This document shows, piece by piece, positions 38,150 to 46,560 of a stretch of DNA of 64,000 nucleotides. Under the pieces are notes generated by a model. That model ran no database searches and was not told where the DNA came from. It saw only the letters and a list, made by a program, of their open reading frames with translations. The DNA is from Ignavibacteria bacterium (lineage in GTDB: Bacteria; Bacteroidota; Ignavibacteria; Tepidaquicellales; Tepidaquicellaceae). The first letter of the stretch is position 1. Each line of letters starts with the position of its first letter. The stretch spans positions 1 through 64,000 of the forward strand of contig JADJYU010000020.1 in assembly GCA_016719565.1 (NCBI GenBank). The letters run 5' to 3'. The translations under genes and the position numbers were made by a program.

Positions 38150-39343
38150 ATGGATCTGTTTGATAAATGTAAAAAATTTACCCGCGCTGACGAAGTAAAA
38201 GCGGCGGGATTTTATCCATATTTCAGGGCAATTGAAGCGAATGAAGGACCGGTTGTAAAAATTGAAGGACGTGACATTATTATGGCAGGTTCAAATAATT
38301 ATCTCGGTCTCACAGCTCATCCCAAGGTTAAAGAAGCTGCGATAAAAGCAATTGAGGATTATGGTACGGGATGTTCCGGCTCAAGGTATCTTACAGGTAC
38401 GCTTGATCTGCACATTAAACTCGAGGAAAAGCTCGCAGACTTTCTCGGAAAGGAATCCGTTCTGCTTTTTTCCACAGGATATCAGACCGCACAGGGAATC
38501 ATACCTACATTAGTTACGAAAGGCGAGTATATTATTTCAGATAAAGACAATCACGCTTGTATAGTAGCTGCGAATATGATGGCTAAAGGCGCATTTGCTG
38601 AATTCAAAAGATACAAGCATAATGAGATGTCTGATCTTGAAAAAGTTTTGAAATCAATTCCTGCAGACGCACCAAAACTGGTTGCATCTGACGGAGTGTT
38701 TTCAACTACGGGTGAGATTGTAAATCTTCCTGAGCTTGTAAGATTGTGTAAGCAATACAATGCAAGGATTCTAATAGACGATGCTCATTCCACCGGAGTT
38801 ATTGGCGTCGGAGGCAGGGGAACAGCTTCTGAATTTGGTCTTGTAAATGAAGTGGACATGGTAATGGGTACTTTTTCCAAGACATTCGCTTCACTCGGTG
38901 GATTTGTCGGCGGTGATAGGGCTGTAATAAATTATCTGAAACATCATTCACCTGCTTTGATCTTTTCCGCATCTCCTACACCTGCTTCCGTTGCGGCGGC
39001 AGATGCAGCACTTGAAATTTTAAAATCCGAACCGGAGAGAATTGTAAATCTGATTGCAAATGCTTCTAAAATGAGAAATGCATTTAAAAAAATGGGATTC
39101 AACGTAATAGACAGCAGAACTGCTATAGTGCCGGTTGTCCTTGGAGATGATCTTCTTGTATTTAAATTCTGGAGAAAGCTTTTCGATGCGGGAATTTTTG
39201 TTAATGCTTTTATTTCACCCGGTGTCCCTGCAAACATGGCAATGCTCAGAACATCTTTTATGGCAACTCATGAAGATAAGCATCTTGACAGGATACTAGA
39301 AGTTTTCGGTGATATTGGAAAAGAGATGGGGATAATTAATTAA
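38150..39343 (+). CDS. spt: Serine palmitoyltransferase-like alpha-oxoamine synthase
   Basis: 397 residues, PLP fold type I. Substrate-binding AGSNNYLGLTAHP, GTGCSGSRYLTGTLDLH, PLP-stacking His in DNHACI, PLP Asp in LIDDAHSTGV, and Schiff-base Lys K244 in MGTFSKTFASLGG. The alpha-oxoamine synthase family includes glycine C-acetyltransferase (Kbl), BioF, HemA and Spt. The N-terminal AGFYPYFRAIE and the GTFSKTFASLGGFVGG wording match Bacteroidota-type serine palmitoyltransferases better than Kbl. It would condense serine with an acyl-CoA to start sphingolipid synthesis. A Shine-Dalgarno AGGAG lies at 38140-38144. Glycine C-acetyltransferase remains the alternative. Confidence 0.85.
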   Translation: MDLFDKCKKFTRADEVKAAGFYPYFRAIEANEGPVVKIEGRDIIMAGSNNYLGLTAHPKVKEAAIKAIEDYGTGCSGSRYLTGTLDLHIKLEEKLADFLGKESVLLFSTGYQTAQGIIPTLVTKGEYIISDKDNHACIVAANMMAKGAFAEFKRYKHNEMSDLEKVLKSIPADAPKLVASDGVFSTTGEIVNLPELVRLCKQYNARILIDDAHSTGVIGVGGRGTASEFGLVNEVDMVMGTFSKTFASLGGFVGGDRAVINYLKHHSPALIFSASPTPASVAAADAALEILKSEPERIVNLIANASKMRNAFKKMGFNVIDSRTAIVPVVLGDDLLVFKFWRKLFDAGIFVNAFISPGVPANMAMLRTSFMATHEDKHLDRILEVFGDIGKEMGIIN

Positions 39344-39370
39344 ATTACAAATTGCAAATTACAAATAATA

Positions 39371-39802
39371 ATGAGTAAATTGAGAATTAGTATTAAGATA
39401 TTGATATTATTTGTATTGTTTTCAGCGGCGTCCTGTAATGATACTAGTAAGGAAAATTCAGAAACGGGAAATGATGATACAGAAGAAACGGGCGGTGATT
39501 CAGAAGATACAACAATGACACCAGCAGAAATTTTCAGCAGCGCTCTTGTGCAGGATATACTGGGCGATGAAGAGGATGCTGATCTGCAGTTTTATCTTGA
39601 GGAGGAAATTTATCCGCTCTTATCCGGAGCCGGTAAAGTAACAATCGACAGAATTTCATCTTCACTTTATCTTATCTCGTTTCAGGAAAACGGTACCCAG
39701 AAAAATTTTTTAATAAAGAAATATTTTGATCCGCAGAACCCGGAAATCAAATTTGAAAGAACTGAAACGCAGTCCGGTCCCGAGAGTCAGTTTTTAAAAT
39801 AA
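39371..39802 (+). CDS. Hypothetical lipoprotein
   Basis: 143 residues with a lipoprotein signal: basic start, hydrophobic ILILFVLF and lipobox SAASC with Cys near residue 22, then an acidic linker (ENSETGNDDTEETGGDSEDT). The rest is a small alpha/beta domain (about 50-140) that I do not recognise. It starts 28 bases after the Spt-like gene, so it is probably co-transcribed. The acidic residues next to the lipidated Cys could act as a sorting signal to the surface (inferred). Confidence 0.7.
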   Translation: MSKLRISIKILILFVLFSAASCNDTSKENSETGNDDTEETGGDSEDTTMTPAEIFSSALVQDILGDEEDADLQFYLEEEIYPLLSGAGKVTIDRISSSLYLISFQENGTQKNFLIKKYFDPQNPEIKFERTETQSGPESQFLK

Positions 39803-39849
39803 ATTTGTTACTTCGGATATATTTATATATTTTTGTATAGTTCTTAATT

Positions 39850-40022
39850 AATAATTGTTACGGCTCTTTCCATAATACGGAAAGAATAATAGGGAATCCG
39901 GTGTGAATCCGGGACTGTCCCCGCAACTGTAATAAAGAAGACCTTATCAAGAATCCACTGCTCATAATTTGTGTGGGAAGGATATAAGGAAATTGCTTTT
40001 AAGTCAGGAGACCTGCCATAAC
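39850..40022 (+). promoter_or_regulatory. Adenosylcobalamin (B12) riboswitch aptamer
   Basis: The conserved core is plain: GGGAATCCGGTGTGAATCCG followed by GGGACTGTCCCCGCAACTGT, and the 3' element AGTCAGGAGACCTGCC closing the structure. A variable hairpin lies between (ATCCACTGCTCATAATTTGTG). It is directly upstream of a TonB-dependent B12 receptor gene, the standard context. Ligand binding would lower expression of the btuB operon. Confidence 0.97.
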
Positions 40023-40069
40023 AATTTTTCAAAAATCTTCGTGGGAAAAGATTAATGAATGCGCGAGAG

Positions 40070-40144
40070 ACTCCTTAATTCTTTTCAAATTCATTTAACT
40101 ATTCCCCTTTTTAAATGAATTTAGAGTATCAAGGAGTTTTTTTT
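40070..40144 (+). terminator. Riboswitch expression platform: terminator with embedded ribosome binding site
   Basis: ACTCCTT at 40070-40076 pairs with AAGGAGT at 40131-40137, and AAATTCATTTA at 40087-40097 pairs with TAAATGAATTT at 40112-40122, followed by T8. The 3' arm contains AAGGAG (40131-40136), six bases before the TTG at 40143. The closed hairpin therefore both stops transcription and hides the ribosome binding site. Confidence 0.85.
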
Positions 40145-42074
40145 GTTTAGATGTAATTTTTGGTGTATGATCTTATTAACGGTCTTAATTAATTGTAATG
40201 AGATCCGGACTCAGACGGTAACTTCACCGAAGGATACCTCACAGTTCATTACCGAAGAAATAAAAGTCATGAGTAATAAGATCATTAGCGATGAATTCAA
40301 AACATTTTCAAAAATTCAGCTGATAAGTAAATCTCAGATAGAAAATTCAAACGGAGAAAGATTATCAAATATACTTAATTCTTCAAACGGTGTTTTTATA
40401 AAATCTTACGGTGGCAATTCTTCCCTGAGTACAATTTCAATCAGCGGGTCCGGTTCAGAACACACTCTTATACTACTTAACGGATTTAAATTAAATTCCG
40501 ATCAAAACAATCAAATAGATCTTAGTACCATCTCAAAAGATAATATCCATAAAATTGAAATTCTAAATTCAGGCGCAGGTTCAATATATGGTTCACAGGC
40601 AATGGCAGGCGTCATTAATATCATAACAGAGCAAATTGCTACCGATAAGCTGGGAGTTGTTTTAACCGGTCAGACAGGCTCATTTGGTCTGAAAAAGTTA
40701 TTCACGGGGATCTCTAAAAATATTTACGGATTCGAAACAGGATTCGGTTATACTTCCGAAACATCTGAAAATAACTTTGACTATTATTTTTATAACGGAC
40801 TTGGAAATGATTTAAAGCAAAGAGATAATTCCGGGTACGATTTTAAAAATTATTCAATTTCCTTAAACTACAGTCAGTTTAAAAATACTACTGTAAATAT
40901 TTATTCCAATCTGTCACTTAACAGCAGAAGCATTCCCGGTATTGAAACCGGCTCCGATCCGTCCAATGCTGAACAGACAGATAAAAACTGGAATAACATA
41001 ATTTCAGTAAAGTCAGAATTATCAGATAATATTGATTTAAAAGCGCAGTTAAATTTTCAGAATAATCTTTCAAACTATTCTGATTTTATTCTGACAGACA
41101 GTTATTATAAAAATATTTCACTCTCCGGTTCTGTACTTGGAGAGTATTCTGCAAACCGGCTTAAGGTCACAGGAGGATATGACTACAGTTATTCAAAATT
41201 AATAAGCAATGAAGTTTCAGAAGATGCTGTAAGAAATCAATACGGAGTTTACCTTCTTTCGGAAATTGAAATCAGCAGTAAGCTTAGTATATTTCCATCT
41301 GTAAGAGCGGATTTTATATCAGATCCTTCAAACACTGCAGTTACCGGAAAGTTAGGCATGAATATTAAGCCATTTTCAAATCAGGAATTTTACATTAAGG
41401 CAGCTTCTGGAAATAACTTTTCATCGCCGGCATTTAATTCGCTATACTGGAAAGATCTCGGTAACAGAAATCTGAAACCGGAAAGATCTGTCAATATTGA
41501 TGCCGGGTTTATTTACGGATTCAATTTATTTTCTGAAAACAAATTGGAGCTGACATATAATTTCATCAATTATAATAATAAAATAATCTGGACACCGGGA
41601 AACAACGGTCTCTGGACACCGGTAAATAATGCCGCTTCTGTTTCAAATGTTTTCCTTGCGGAAATGTCCATGCGGAAGGAATTAAACCGGACACTAATTT
41701 TAGATCTGAATATTAATTATTCGTACACGAGTGCAATAAACATATCAAATGATAATCCGGAATATTTTGAAAAGCAGCTGATCTATATCCCGGTAAACAT
41801 GCTTAAAAGCAGCTTAACCGTAAATTATAAAAAAACAGGTTTAAATGTTTTTTACAGTTTTACAGATAAAAGATTTACTGACAGTTACAATAATAATTCT
41901 CTTCCGGGTTATGAAGTGATAGACGGAAATATATTTTTTACAATAAATTTAATCGGAGTGAAGTCAACATTGAGAATGGATGTCAATAATATTTTCAATG
42001 AAAATTATCAGACAGTTTCAGGATATCCTATGCCTTTAAGAAATTTTAAATTTTCAGTTAATATTGAATATTAA
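40143..42074 (+). CDS. btuB: TonB-dependent cobalamin outer-membrane receptor (BtuB-like)
   Basis: 643 residues. A signal peptide (MILLTVLINC core) leads to a plug domain (about 40-160: LSNILNSSNGVFIKSYGG, TLILLNGFKL, IEILNSGAGSIYGSQAMAGVINII) and a 22-strand barrel ending in FKFSVNIEY with the terminal aromatic. The AdoCbl riboswitch 120 bases upstream and the CobO and BtuG-like genes downstream identify cobalamin as ligand. The TTG at 40143 is preferred over the ATG at 40167 because AAGGAG lies six bases upstream of it. Confidence 0.93.
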   Translation: MFRCNFWCMILLTVLINCNEIRTQTVTSPKDTSQFITEEIKVMSNKIISDEFKTFSKIQLISKSQIENSNGERLSNILNSSNGVFIKSYGGNSSLSTISISGSGSEHTLILLNGFKLNSDQNNQIDLSTISKDNIHKIEILNSGAGSIYGSQAMAGVINIITEQIATDKLGVVLTGQTGSFGLKKLFTGISKNIYGFETGFGYTSETSENNFDYYFYNGLGNDLKQRDNSGYDFKNYSISLNYSQFKNTTVNIYSNLSLNSRSIPGIETGSDPSNAEQTDKNWNNIISVKSELSDNIDLKAQLNFQNNLSNYSDFILTDSYYKNISLSGSVLGEYSANRLKVTGGYDYSYSKLISNEVSEDAVRNQYGVYLLSEIEISSKLSIFPSVRADFISDPSNTAVTGKLGMNIKPFSNQEFYIKAASGNNFSSPAFNSLYWKDLGNRNLKPERSVNIDAGFIYGFNLFSENKLELTYNFINYNNKIIWTPGNNGLWTPVNNAASVSNVFLAEMSMRKELNRTLILDLNINYSYTSAINISNDNPEYFEKQLIYIPVNMLKSSLTVNYKKTGLNVFYSFTDKRFTDSYNNNSLPGYEVIDGNIFFTINLIGVKSTLRMDVNNIFNENYQTVSGYPMPLRNFKFSVNIEY

Positions 42075-42076
42075 TA

Positions 42077-42733
42077 ATGGTTAAAATAGAAGAAGCGAAA
42101 AAAGCAGGCGGTAATAAATATAAGAAAAAGATAAAAGAAACAATTGAATCTTATAAAAATCTTTCGGATGAAGATAAAAAATGCTTTCATATTTATTACG
42201 GATACGGAAAAGGGAAGACAACATGCGTGATGGGTCTGATAATGAGAGCGCTCGGAGCAGGACTCAGCGTGAGACTTGTTCAGTTTGATAAAGGTTATGA
42301 AGGAATGAATGAACATTATTCCGAACTTGATACATTAAGAAAACTTAACAGCATAGGTTATGACATTGAATTTTTTTCAACAGGTTGTGAGAGAATGAAT
42401 GAAGACGGGACATTCAGATTTAAAAATTCAGATGAGGATTTTAAGGAAGCTAAAAGAGGTCTCGGGATTGCACGCGATTTGATTGTTAACGGTAAACAGG
42501 ATCTGCTCATTCTCGATGAATCAATTGCTGCAGTAGTTTACCATTTGATTGATAAAAAAGAAATTGAAGATCTCATCGATCTATGGAATAAGAATAAAAA
42601 ATTTGAGCTTGTTATGACCGGTCATAAATTATGGGAAGGGCTTGAAGATAAAGCTGACCTGATCACTGAGATGAGAAAAGTGAAACACTATTTTGATAAG
42701 GGAATACCAATAAGGAAAGGAATCGATTTCTGA
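42077..42733 (+). CDS. cobO: Cob(I)yrinic acid a,c-diamide adenosyltransferase (CobO/BtuR type)
   Basis: 218 residues. P-loop YGYGKGKTTC (residues 41-50), VRLVQFDKG, and the Walker B-like LLILDESIAAVVYHLI; a C-terminal LVMTGHKLWEGLEDKADLITEMRKVKHYF motif (shown by its GHKLWEG core) is typical. The enzyme moves the adenosyl group from ATP to Co(I) corrinoid, completing coenzyme B12 from imported cobalamin. An N-terminal Lys-rich helix of about 35 residues precedes the core. Starts 2 bases after btuB's stop codon. Confidence 0.95.
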   Translation: MVKIEEAKKAGGNKYKKKIKETIESYKNLSDEDKKCFHIYYGYGKGKTTCVMGLIMRALGAGLSVRLVQFDKGYEGMNEHYSELDTLRKLNSIGYDIEFFSTGCERMNEDGTFRFKNSDEDFKEAKRGLGIARDLIVNGKQDLLILDESIAAVVYHLIDKKEIEDLIDLWNKNKKFELVMTGHKLWEGLEDKADLITEMRKVKHYFDKGIPIRKGIDF

Positions 42734-42736
42734 TAT

Positions 42737-42970
42737 ATGGAAATTCAGACCGATAAATATCCGGTAAAAAAATGCGTGTGTTTTAATGTTTCTTTTTATG
42801 AAATGAAAATGATCATGAAAGAAAAAGGGATTACAACTTTGAATGAACTTAAAGAAGCAAAACAATTAGCCGGTAATTGTAAATTTTGTGTACCATATAT
42901 AGAACAAATGATTGAAACCGGAAAAACTGAATTTGAAATATTAAATCAATATAATTTTAAGGAAAAATGA
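42737..42970 (+). CDS. Small BFD-like [2Fe-2S] protein in the B12 operon
   Basis: 77 residues with four cysteines, C13, C15, C48 and C51, in the CxC...CxxC spacing of bacterioferritin-associated ferredoxin (BFD) type [2Fe-2S] domains, and the helical segment ITTLNELKEAKQLAGNC between them as in that family. It sits between cobO and the BtuG-like gene, overlapping the latter by four bases (ATGA). Adenosylation requires Co(I), so an electron-transfer role for corrinoid reduction is a plausible but untested reading. Confidence 0.85.
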   Translation: MEIQTDKYPVKKCVCFNVSFYEMKMIMKEKGITTLNELKEAKQLAGNCKFCVPYIEQMIETGKTEFEILNQYNFKEK

Positions 42971-44043
42971 TTAAACAGCTGTATCTTGTCAGCCTGATTA
43001 TTCTGACAATATCAATGAGTTCATGCACAAGGGATGAGATCAACGCCCCGCCAGTGATTGTTACGATCAATTCAAAAGGAACATATATTTTAACAGAAGG
43101 TGGTTTCAATCCCGGTACAAGTAAGCTATCCTACTACAATAAGACGGCAGACAGCTTTCATGTAAGTATTTTTAATCCCGGTAGTTTAGGTTTGTATCCG
43201 AACGGATTATTATATGACAACGGAAATTTATTTATCAGTGAACAGGGGAATTTCGGAGCGGCAGGTAAAATTTATAAAACAGATACAAACGGAACAGTTG
43301 TTATGTCCGGCAGCGCAGGCGTGAATCCGTATTCTATGACAATTACCAATAATAAAATTTATCTTACAAACGGTCCTAACAACAGCGTTACAGTTTTAGA
43401 TAAAAATACTTTGAGTCAAATCACAACAATTGGCGTTGGAATTTATCCGCAGGAAATTTTATCAATCGGGAACAAAGTATTCGTTTGTAATACAAACGTC
43501 TTTAACGGCGGAACTGATTCTACAGTGAGCGTCATAGATGCTGTCACAGATAATTTAGTTGCAACTATACCTGTTTCCAGAAACCCATCTTCGCTCGCAG
43601 TTTCAGAAGACGCTCATTTGCTGGTCGGATGTCCGGGGGATTCGCTTGGCGCAGTAATTTATAAGATTGATCCTGTAGCTTTAATAATAACAACTGCTTA
43701 CAGAAATCATAAATTTGGACTTTCAAAAGATATAGTTAGTATAGGAAACAATGAGATCATTTATATCGGCGGTAATATTTATTCGGAACAGAACATTGTA
43801 AAATACTCTCTGACAACAAGAACAGGTCAGTCTATAATCCCAAAACCGGCAGCGGGATTAAATTACGGTTTAAGTTATGATAATGAGAACAGCAGAATAT
43901 ATGTATGCGTAGCTGCAGCTGACTTTACATCAAGCGGCAGATTCAGGATTTACGGAAACACAGGTTCACTGATTAATGAATTTATCATCACCGGCGGCAT
44001 TACTCCGAGAAGAATTGCTCTGAAAAAAATAATACAATATTAA
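42967..44043 (+). CDS. Surface lipoprotein beta-propeller, BtuG-like cobalamin-binding candidate
   Basis: 358 residues. Lipoprotein signal with Cys in SMSSCTRD, then a YncE/DUF5074-like seven-bladed propeller (about 35-358) with repeated blades such as NKIYLTNGPNNSVTVLDKN, GNKVFVCNTN and VSVIDAVTDNLVATIPVSRNP (cited by their VTVLD and VSVID ends). In Bacteroides the surface propeller BtuG is encoded next to btuB and hands B12 to it. The present gene has the same fold type and the same neighbourhood under a B12 riboswitch. Functional identity is inferred from context. Confidence 0.82.
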   Translation: MIKQLYLVSLIILTISMSSCTRDEINAPPVIVTINSKGTYILTEGGFNPGTSKLSYYNKTADSFHVSIFNPGSLGLYPNGLLYDNGNLFISEQGNFGAAGKIYKTDTNGTVVMSGSAGVNPYSMTITNNKIYLTNGPNNSVTVLDKNTLSQITTIGVGIYPQEILSIGNKVFVCNTNVFNGGTDSTVSVIDAVTDNLVATIPVSRNPSSLAVSEDAHLLVGCPGDSLGAVIYKIDPVALIITTAYRNHKFGLSKDIVSIGNNEIIYIGGNIYSEQNIVKYSLTTRTGQSIIPKPAAGLNYGLSYDNENSRIYVCVAAADFTSSGRFRIYGNTGSLINEFIITGGITPRRIALKKIIQY

Positions 44044-44094
44044 TATTTATAATTTTTCATACATTGCTTATATTGTAGAATACCAATTAAGTGT

Positions 44095-45258
44095 ATGAAT
44101 ATTGATATCGAGGATTCCTCCGGGAATTTTGTATTAAAGAACTGCGAATTTCCGGAAAATCATTACTTTTTAGGGAGCGGCGATCCTGATTCTGAATTCA
44201 GAATATTCATAAAACAGGAAGCTCTGAAAAGGATTGAAGACCATTTATTAAGTGATGTCAATAATGAACTTGGCGGGGTGATGGTTGGTGAGATCTGCAT
44301 CAACAGTAATAATAAGAAATTTATTCTTATAAATGATCTTATCATTGCAATGCACAGCAACTCTTCATTGTCAAGACTTACCTTTACTCATGAGACATGG
44401 GATTATATTAATGAAGTAATGGAAAGAGATTTTCCGGAAAGCAAAATACTGGGATGGTATCACTCACACCCCGGGCATACGGTTTTTCTTTCAAATTACG
44501 ACCTCTTCATACATGAAAATTTTTTTAATCTCGAATACATGGTGGCTTATGTATTTGATCCGACTATAAAGGAAAGAGGGTTTTTTGTCTGGGAGAATGA
44601 CAAAGTGGAAAAATCAAATGGGTTTTTTGTATTTGATTATAATGAAGCGGAGTTTAATGAACTTATAAAACTAAATCCTTCTGACGATCTTATTAATCCT
44701 GTCGAAGTTAATACCGAACTCGAAAAAAGTAAATATAAAATTGAATTGAACAATAAAGCTCTTGTCATATTAAATGTATTGATATTATTGATCCTTCTTC
44801 TGATGATTTATAATTTCTATGAAATAAACAAATTATCTGAAATCAAAGAAGATTATCAGAGAGATTTATCATATATTAAAGAGGATACTAAAAAGCTTAA
44901 TGAGAGGCTTAACAGTTATATTCTGGAGACAGAGCTTAGGACTAAGGCTCCATTAAAAAATGAAATTCCGAAATCCGAACCTGTGAAGGAAAAGATCTCA
45001 GAAAGTGATGATAAAAGTGAACAAAGTTCTACCGGTAAATCTGACAGTGATAAAAAAACAGACAGTACCGTAAAAGATGTTTCAACAGAGAACACAAAAA
45101 AATATACGGTTAAAAGCGGTGATACTTTAGAGAAAATCTCAATGACACAGTATAAAAGCAGAGCCGGAATAGATTATATTATGAAAATTAATAATCTTAA
45201 AAGCAAATCTGATATAAAGATCGGGCAGGTTCTGAATATACCTGAGAAGATCGAATAA
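44095..45258 (+). CDS. JAMM/MPN metallo-isopeptidase domain fused via one TM helix to LysM
   Basis: 387 residues. The N-terminal MPN domain (about 30-180) has the complete JAMM signature: E58 (NNELGGVMVGE) and WYHSHPGHTVFLSNYD giving H123, H125, S133 and D136 for zinc. One transmembrane helix lies at about 222-242 (ILNVLILLILLLMIY), preceded by KSKYK, which predicts the JAMM domain inside the cytoplasm. A short coiled coil, a Ser/Lys/Asp-rich linker, and a C-terminal LysM domain (about 337-386, YTVKSGDTLEKIS... IKIGQVLNIP) follow on the periplasmic side. JAMM enzymes remove ubiquitin-like modifiers or process precursors. The next gene is an E2-like protein. Start codon choice is simple: the only ATG at the upstream edge. 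Confidence 0.9.
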   Translation: MNIDIEDSSGNFVLKNCEFPENHYFLGSGDPDSEFRIFIKQEALKRIEDHLLSDVNNELGGVMVGEICINSNNKKFILINDLIIAMHSNSSLSRLTFTHETWDYINEVMERDFPESKILGWYHSHPGHTVFLSNYDLFIHENFFNLEYMVAYVFDPTIKERGFFVWENDKVEKSNGFFVFDYNEAEFNELIKLNPSDDLINPVEVNTELEKSKYKIELNNKALVILNVLILLILLLMIYNFYEINKLSEIKEDYQRDLSYIKEDTKKLNERLNSYILETELRTKAPLKNEIPKSEPVKEKISESDDKSEQSSTGKSDSDKKTDSTVKDVSTENTKKYTVKSGDTLEKISMTQYKSRAGIDYIMKINNLKSKSDIKIGQVLNIPEKIE

Positions 45259-45288
45259 AAATAATTTGACAATAACATTAACCTTTTC

Positions 45289-45825
45289 ATGAGTCCAAGA
45301 CAAAGAAGACTGGTTTCAGATTTCAGAAAAATGAAAGAGGAATTTTCGAATCATCCTTTTATTAGTTTTGAATTCGATCCGGAATCACTTCCACCGGACA
45401 GGTATGTTGTAAAATTCAGTAATGTAAAAGGTTTGAAGTTAACGGATAATTCCGCTGACCGGAAAGAACTTGAAATTATTTCTGACCATATTATTGAAAT
45501 ATATCTTCATGCTGATTATCCAAGGTTAAAGCCTCAGAGCTACATTTTGTCGAAGATATTTCATCCAAATTTCAGAATGGCTTCTCCAAATGATATCTGT
45601 ATAGGAGATTACTGGGCATCCGGTGAAACACTCGTAGATATTATTTATCAGATCGGTGAAATGATAACATATAAAACTTACAACGTTACCAGTCCATTAA
45701 ACGGTATAGCAGCTAAATGGGCGAAAGAAAATACAGAAGTTTTTCCGATTGATAAAGTGAATCTGCGGCAGGGAGAAGTTGAAATTCATTTTCCTGATAA
45801 AGAAAATAATCACGATCAATTTTAA
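45289..45825 (+). CDS. Ubiquitin-conjugating enzyme E2-fold protein
   Basis: 178 residues. The UBC fold is recognised by YLHADYPRLKPQSY (the beta-meander with YP...P), then IFHPNF with the HPN motif (H92 P93 N94) and, ten residues on, catalytic-type C104 in NDICIGDYW, followed by the helix LVDIIYQIGEMITY; this matches the eukaryotic order HPN, IC(L/I)xxxxxW, helix. It begins 31 bases after the JAMM-LysM gene. Bacterial E2 proteins act in ubiquitin-like conjugation systems with E1 and JAMM partners. No E1 (ThiF) or ubiquitin-like gene is visible in the window. Confidence 0.88.
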   Translation: MSPRQRRLVSDFRKMKEEFSNHPFISFEFDPESLPPDRYVVKFSNVKGLKLTDNSADRKELEIISDHIIEIYLHADYPRLKPQSYILSKIFHPNFRMASPNDICIGDYWASGETLVDIIYQIGEMITYKTYNVTSPLNGIAAKWAKENTEVFPIDKVNLRQGEVEIHFPDKENNHDQF

Positions 45826-45866
45826 CGAAGACGAATATTTTAAACAATAATATCTGACAATAAATT

Positions 45867-46385
45867 TTGATCATTCCTCTTGAAAAATTTACCCCTGAGA
45901 TAGAAGATAGTGTTTTCATAGCTTATAATGCAACAGTTATAGGCGAAGTAATATTAAGGAAAAATGTAAGCATATGGTTTAATTGTGTGCTGAGAGGGGA
46001 TGTAAGCAGAATATTTATTGATGAGAGGACAAACATTCAGGACGGAAGTATAATACACACATCAGGCGGCAGATCAGAGGTTATGATAGGTAAAGATGTT
46101 ACGGTCGGACATAATGCAATTGTGCATGGATGTCTTATAAAAGATAATGTTTTGGTGGGAATGGGTTCAGTGATCCTTGATGACGCTGTAGTAAATTCAA
46201 ATTCAATAGTCGCTGCAGGCTCAGTAGTAAAGGAAGGATTTGAAATTCCCGAAGGAGTACTGTCGGCAGGTGTTCCTGCAAAGATAATCCGGGATATTTC
46301 CGATGAAGAGATAATGAAGATAACACAAAGCGCTCTGCACTATACTGAAAATGCAATAAAGTATAAAAACTCACAGAGAATGTGA
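45867..46385 (+). CDS. Gamma carbonic anhydrase family protein (left-handed beta-helix)
   Basis: 172 residues from a TTG start. Hexapeptide-repeat left-handed helix with RGDVSRIFIDERTNIQDGS (the RGD and NIQDGS blocks), IHTSGG, and zinc-type histidines in VGHNAIVHGC. Family members (YrdA, PaaY, CaiE group) bind zinc; some have carbonic anhydrase activity, many have unknown substrates. The C-terminal SAGVPAKIIRDIS is typical. It follows the E2-like gene by 41 bases. Confidence 0.93.
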   Translation: MIIPLEKFTPEIEDSVFIAYNATVIGEVILRKNVSIWFNCVLRGDVSRIFIDERTNIQDGSIIHTSGGRSEVMIGKDVTVGHNAIVHGCLIKDNVLVGMGSVILDDAVVNSNSIVAAGSVVKEGFEIPEGVLSAGVPAKIIRDISDEEIMKITQSALHYTENAIKYKNSQRM

Positions 46386-46560
46386 AAATTGATTTTAATA
46401 GATTGACAAAAAATAGTGATGAGATATTATCAATTGACAAAGTTATATTATATCTATATTTTTATATGCAAATTTTAAGTTCTTAATTTGTATACAATGA
46501 TATTTAATTCCTGATCCGGTAAATATCTCTAAAAAGTAATTTAAATTAATTCTTAGATAA

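Noticed and set aside
39844..40032. A minus-strand ORF across the riboswitch
   Set aside because: It is the complement of a structured RNA with clear riboswitch conservation.
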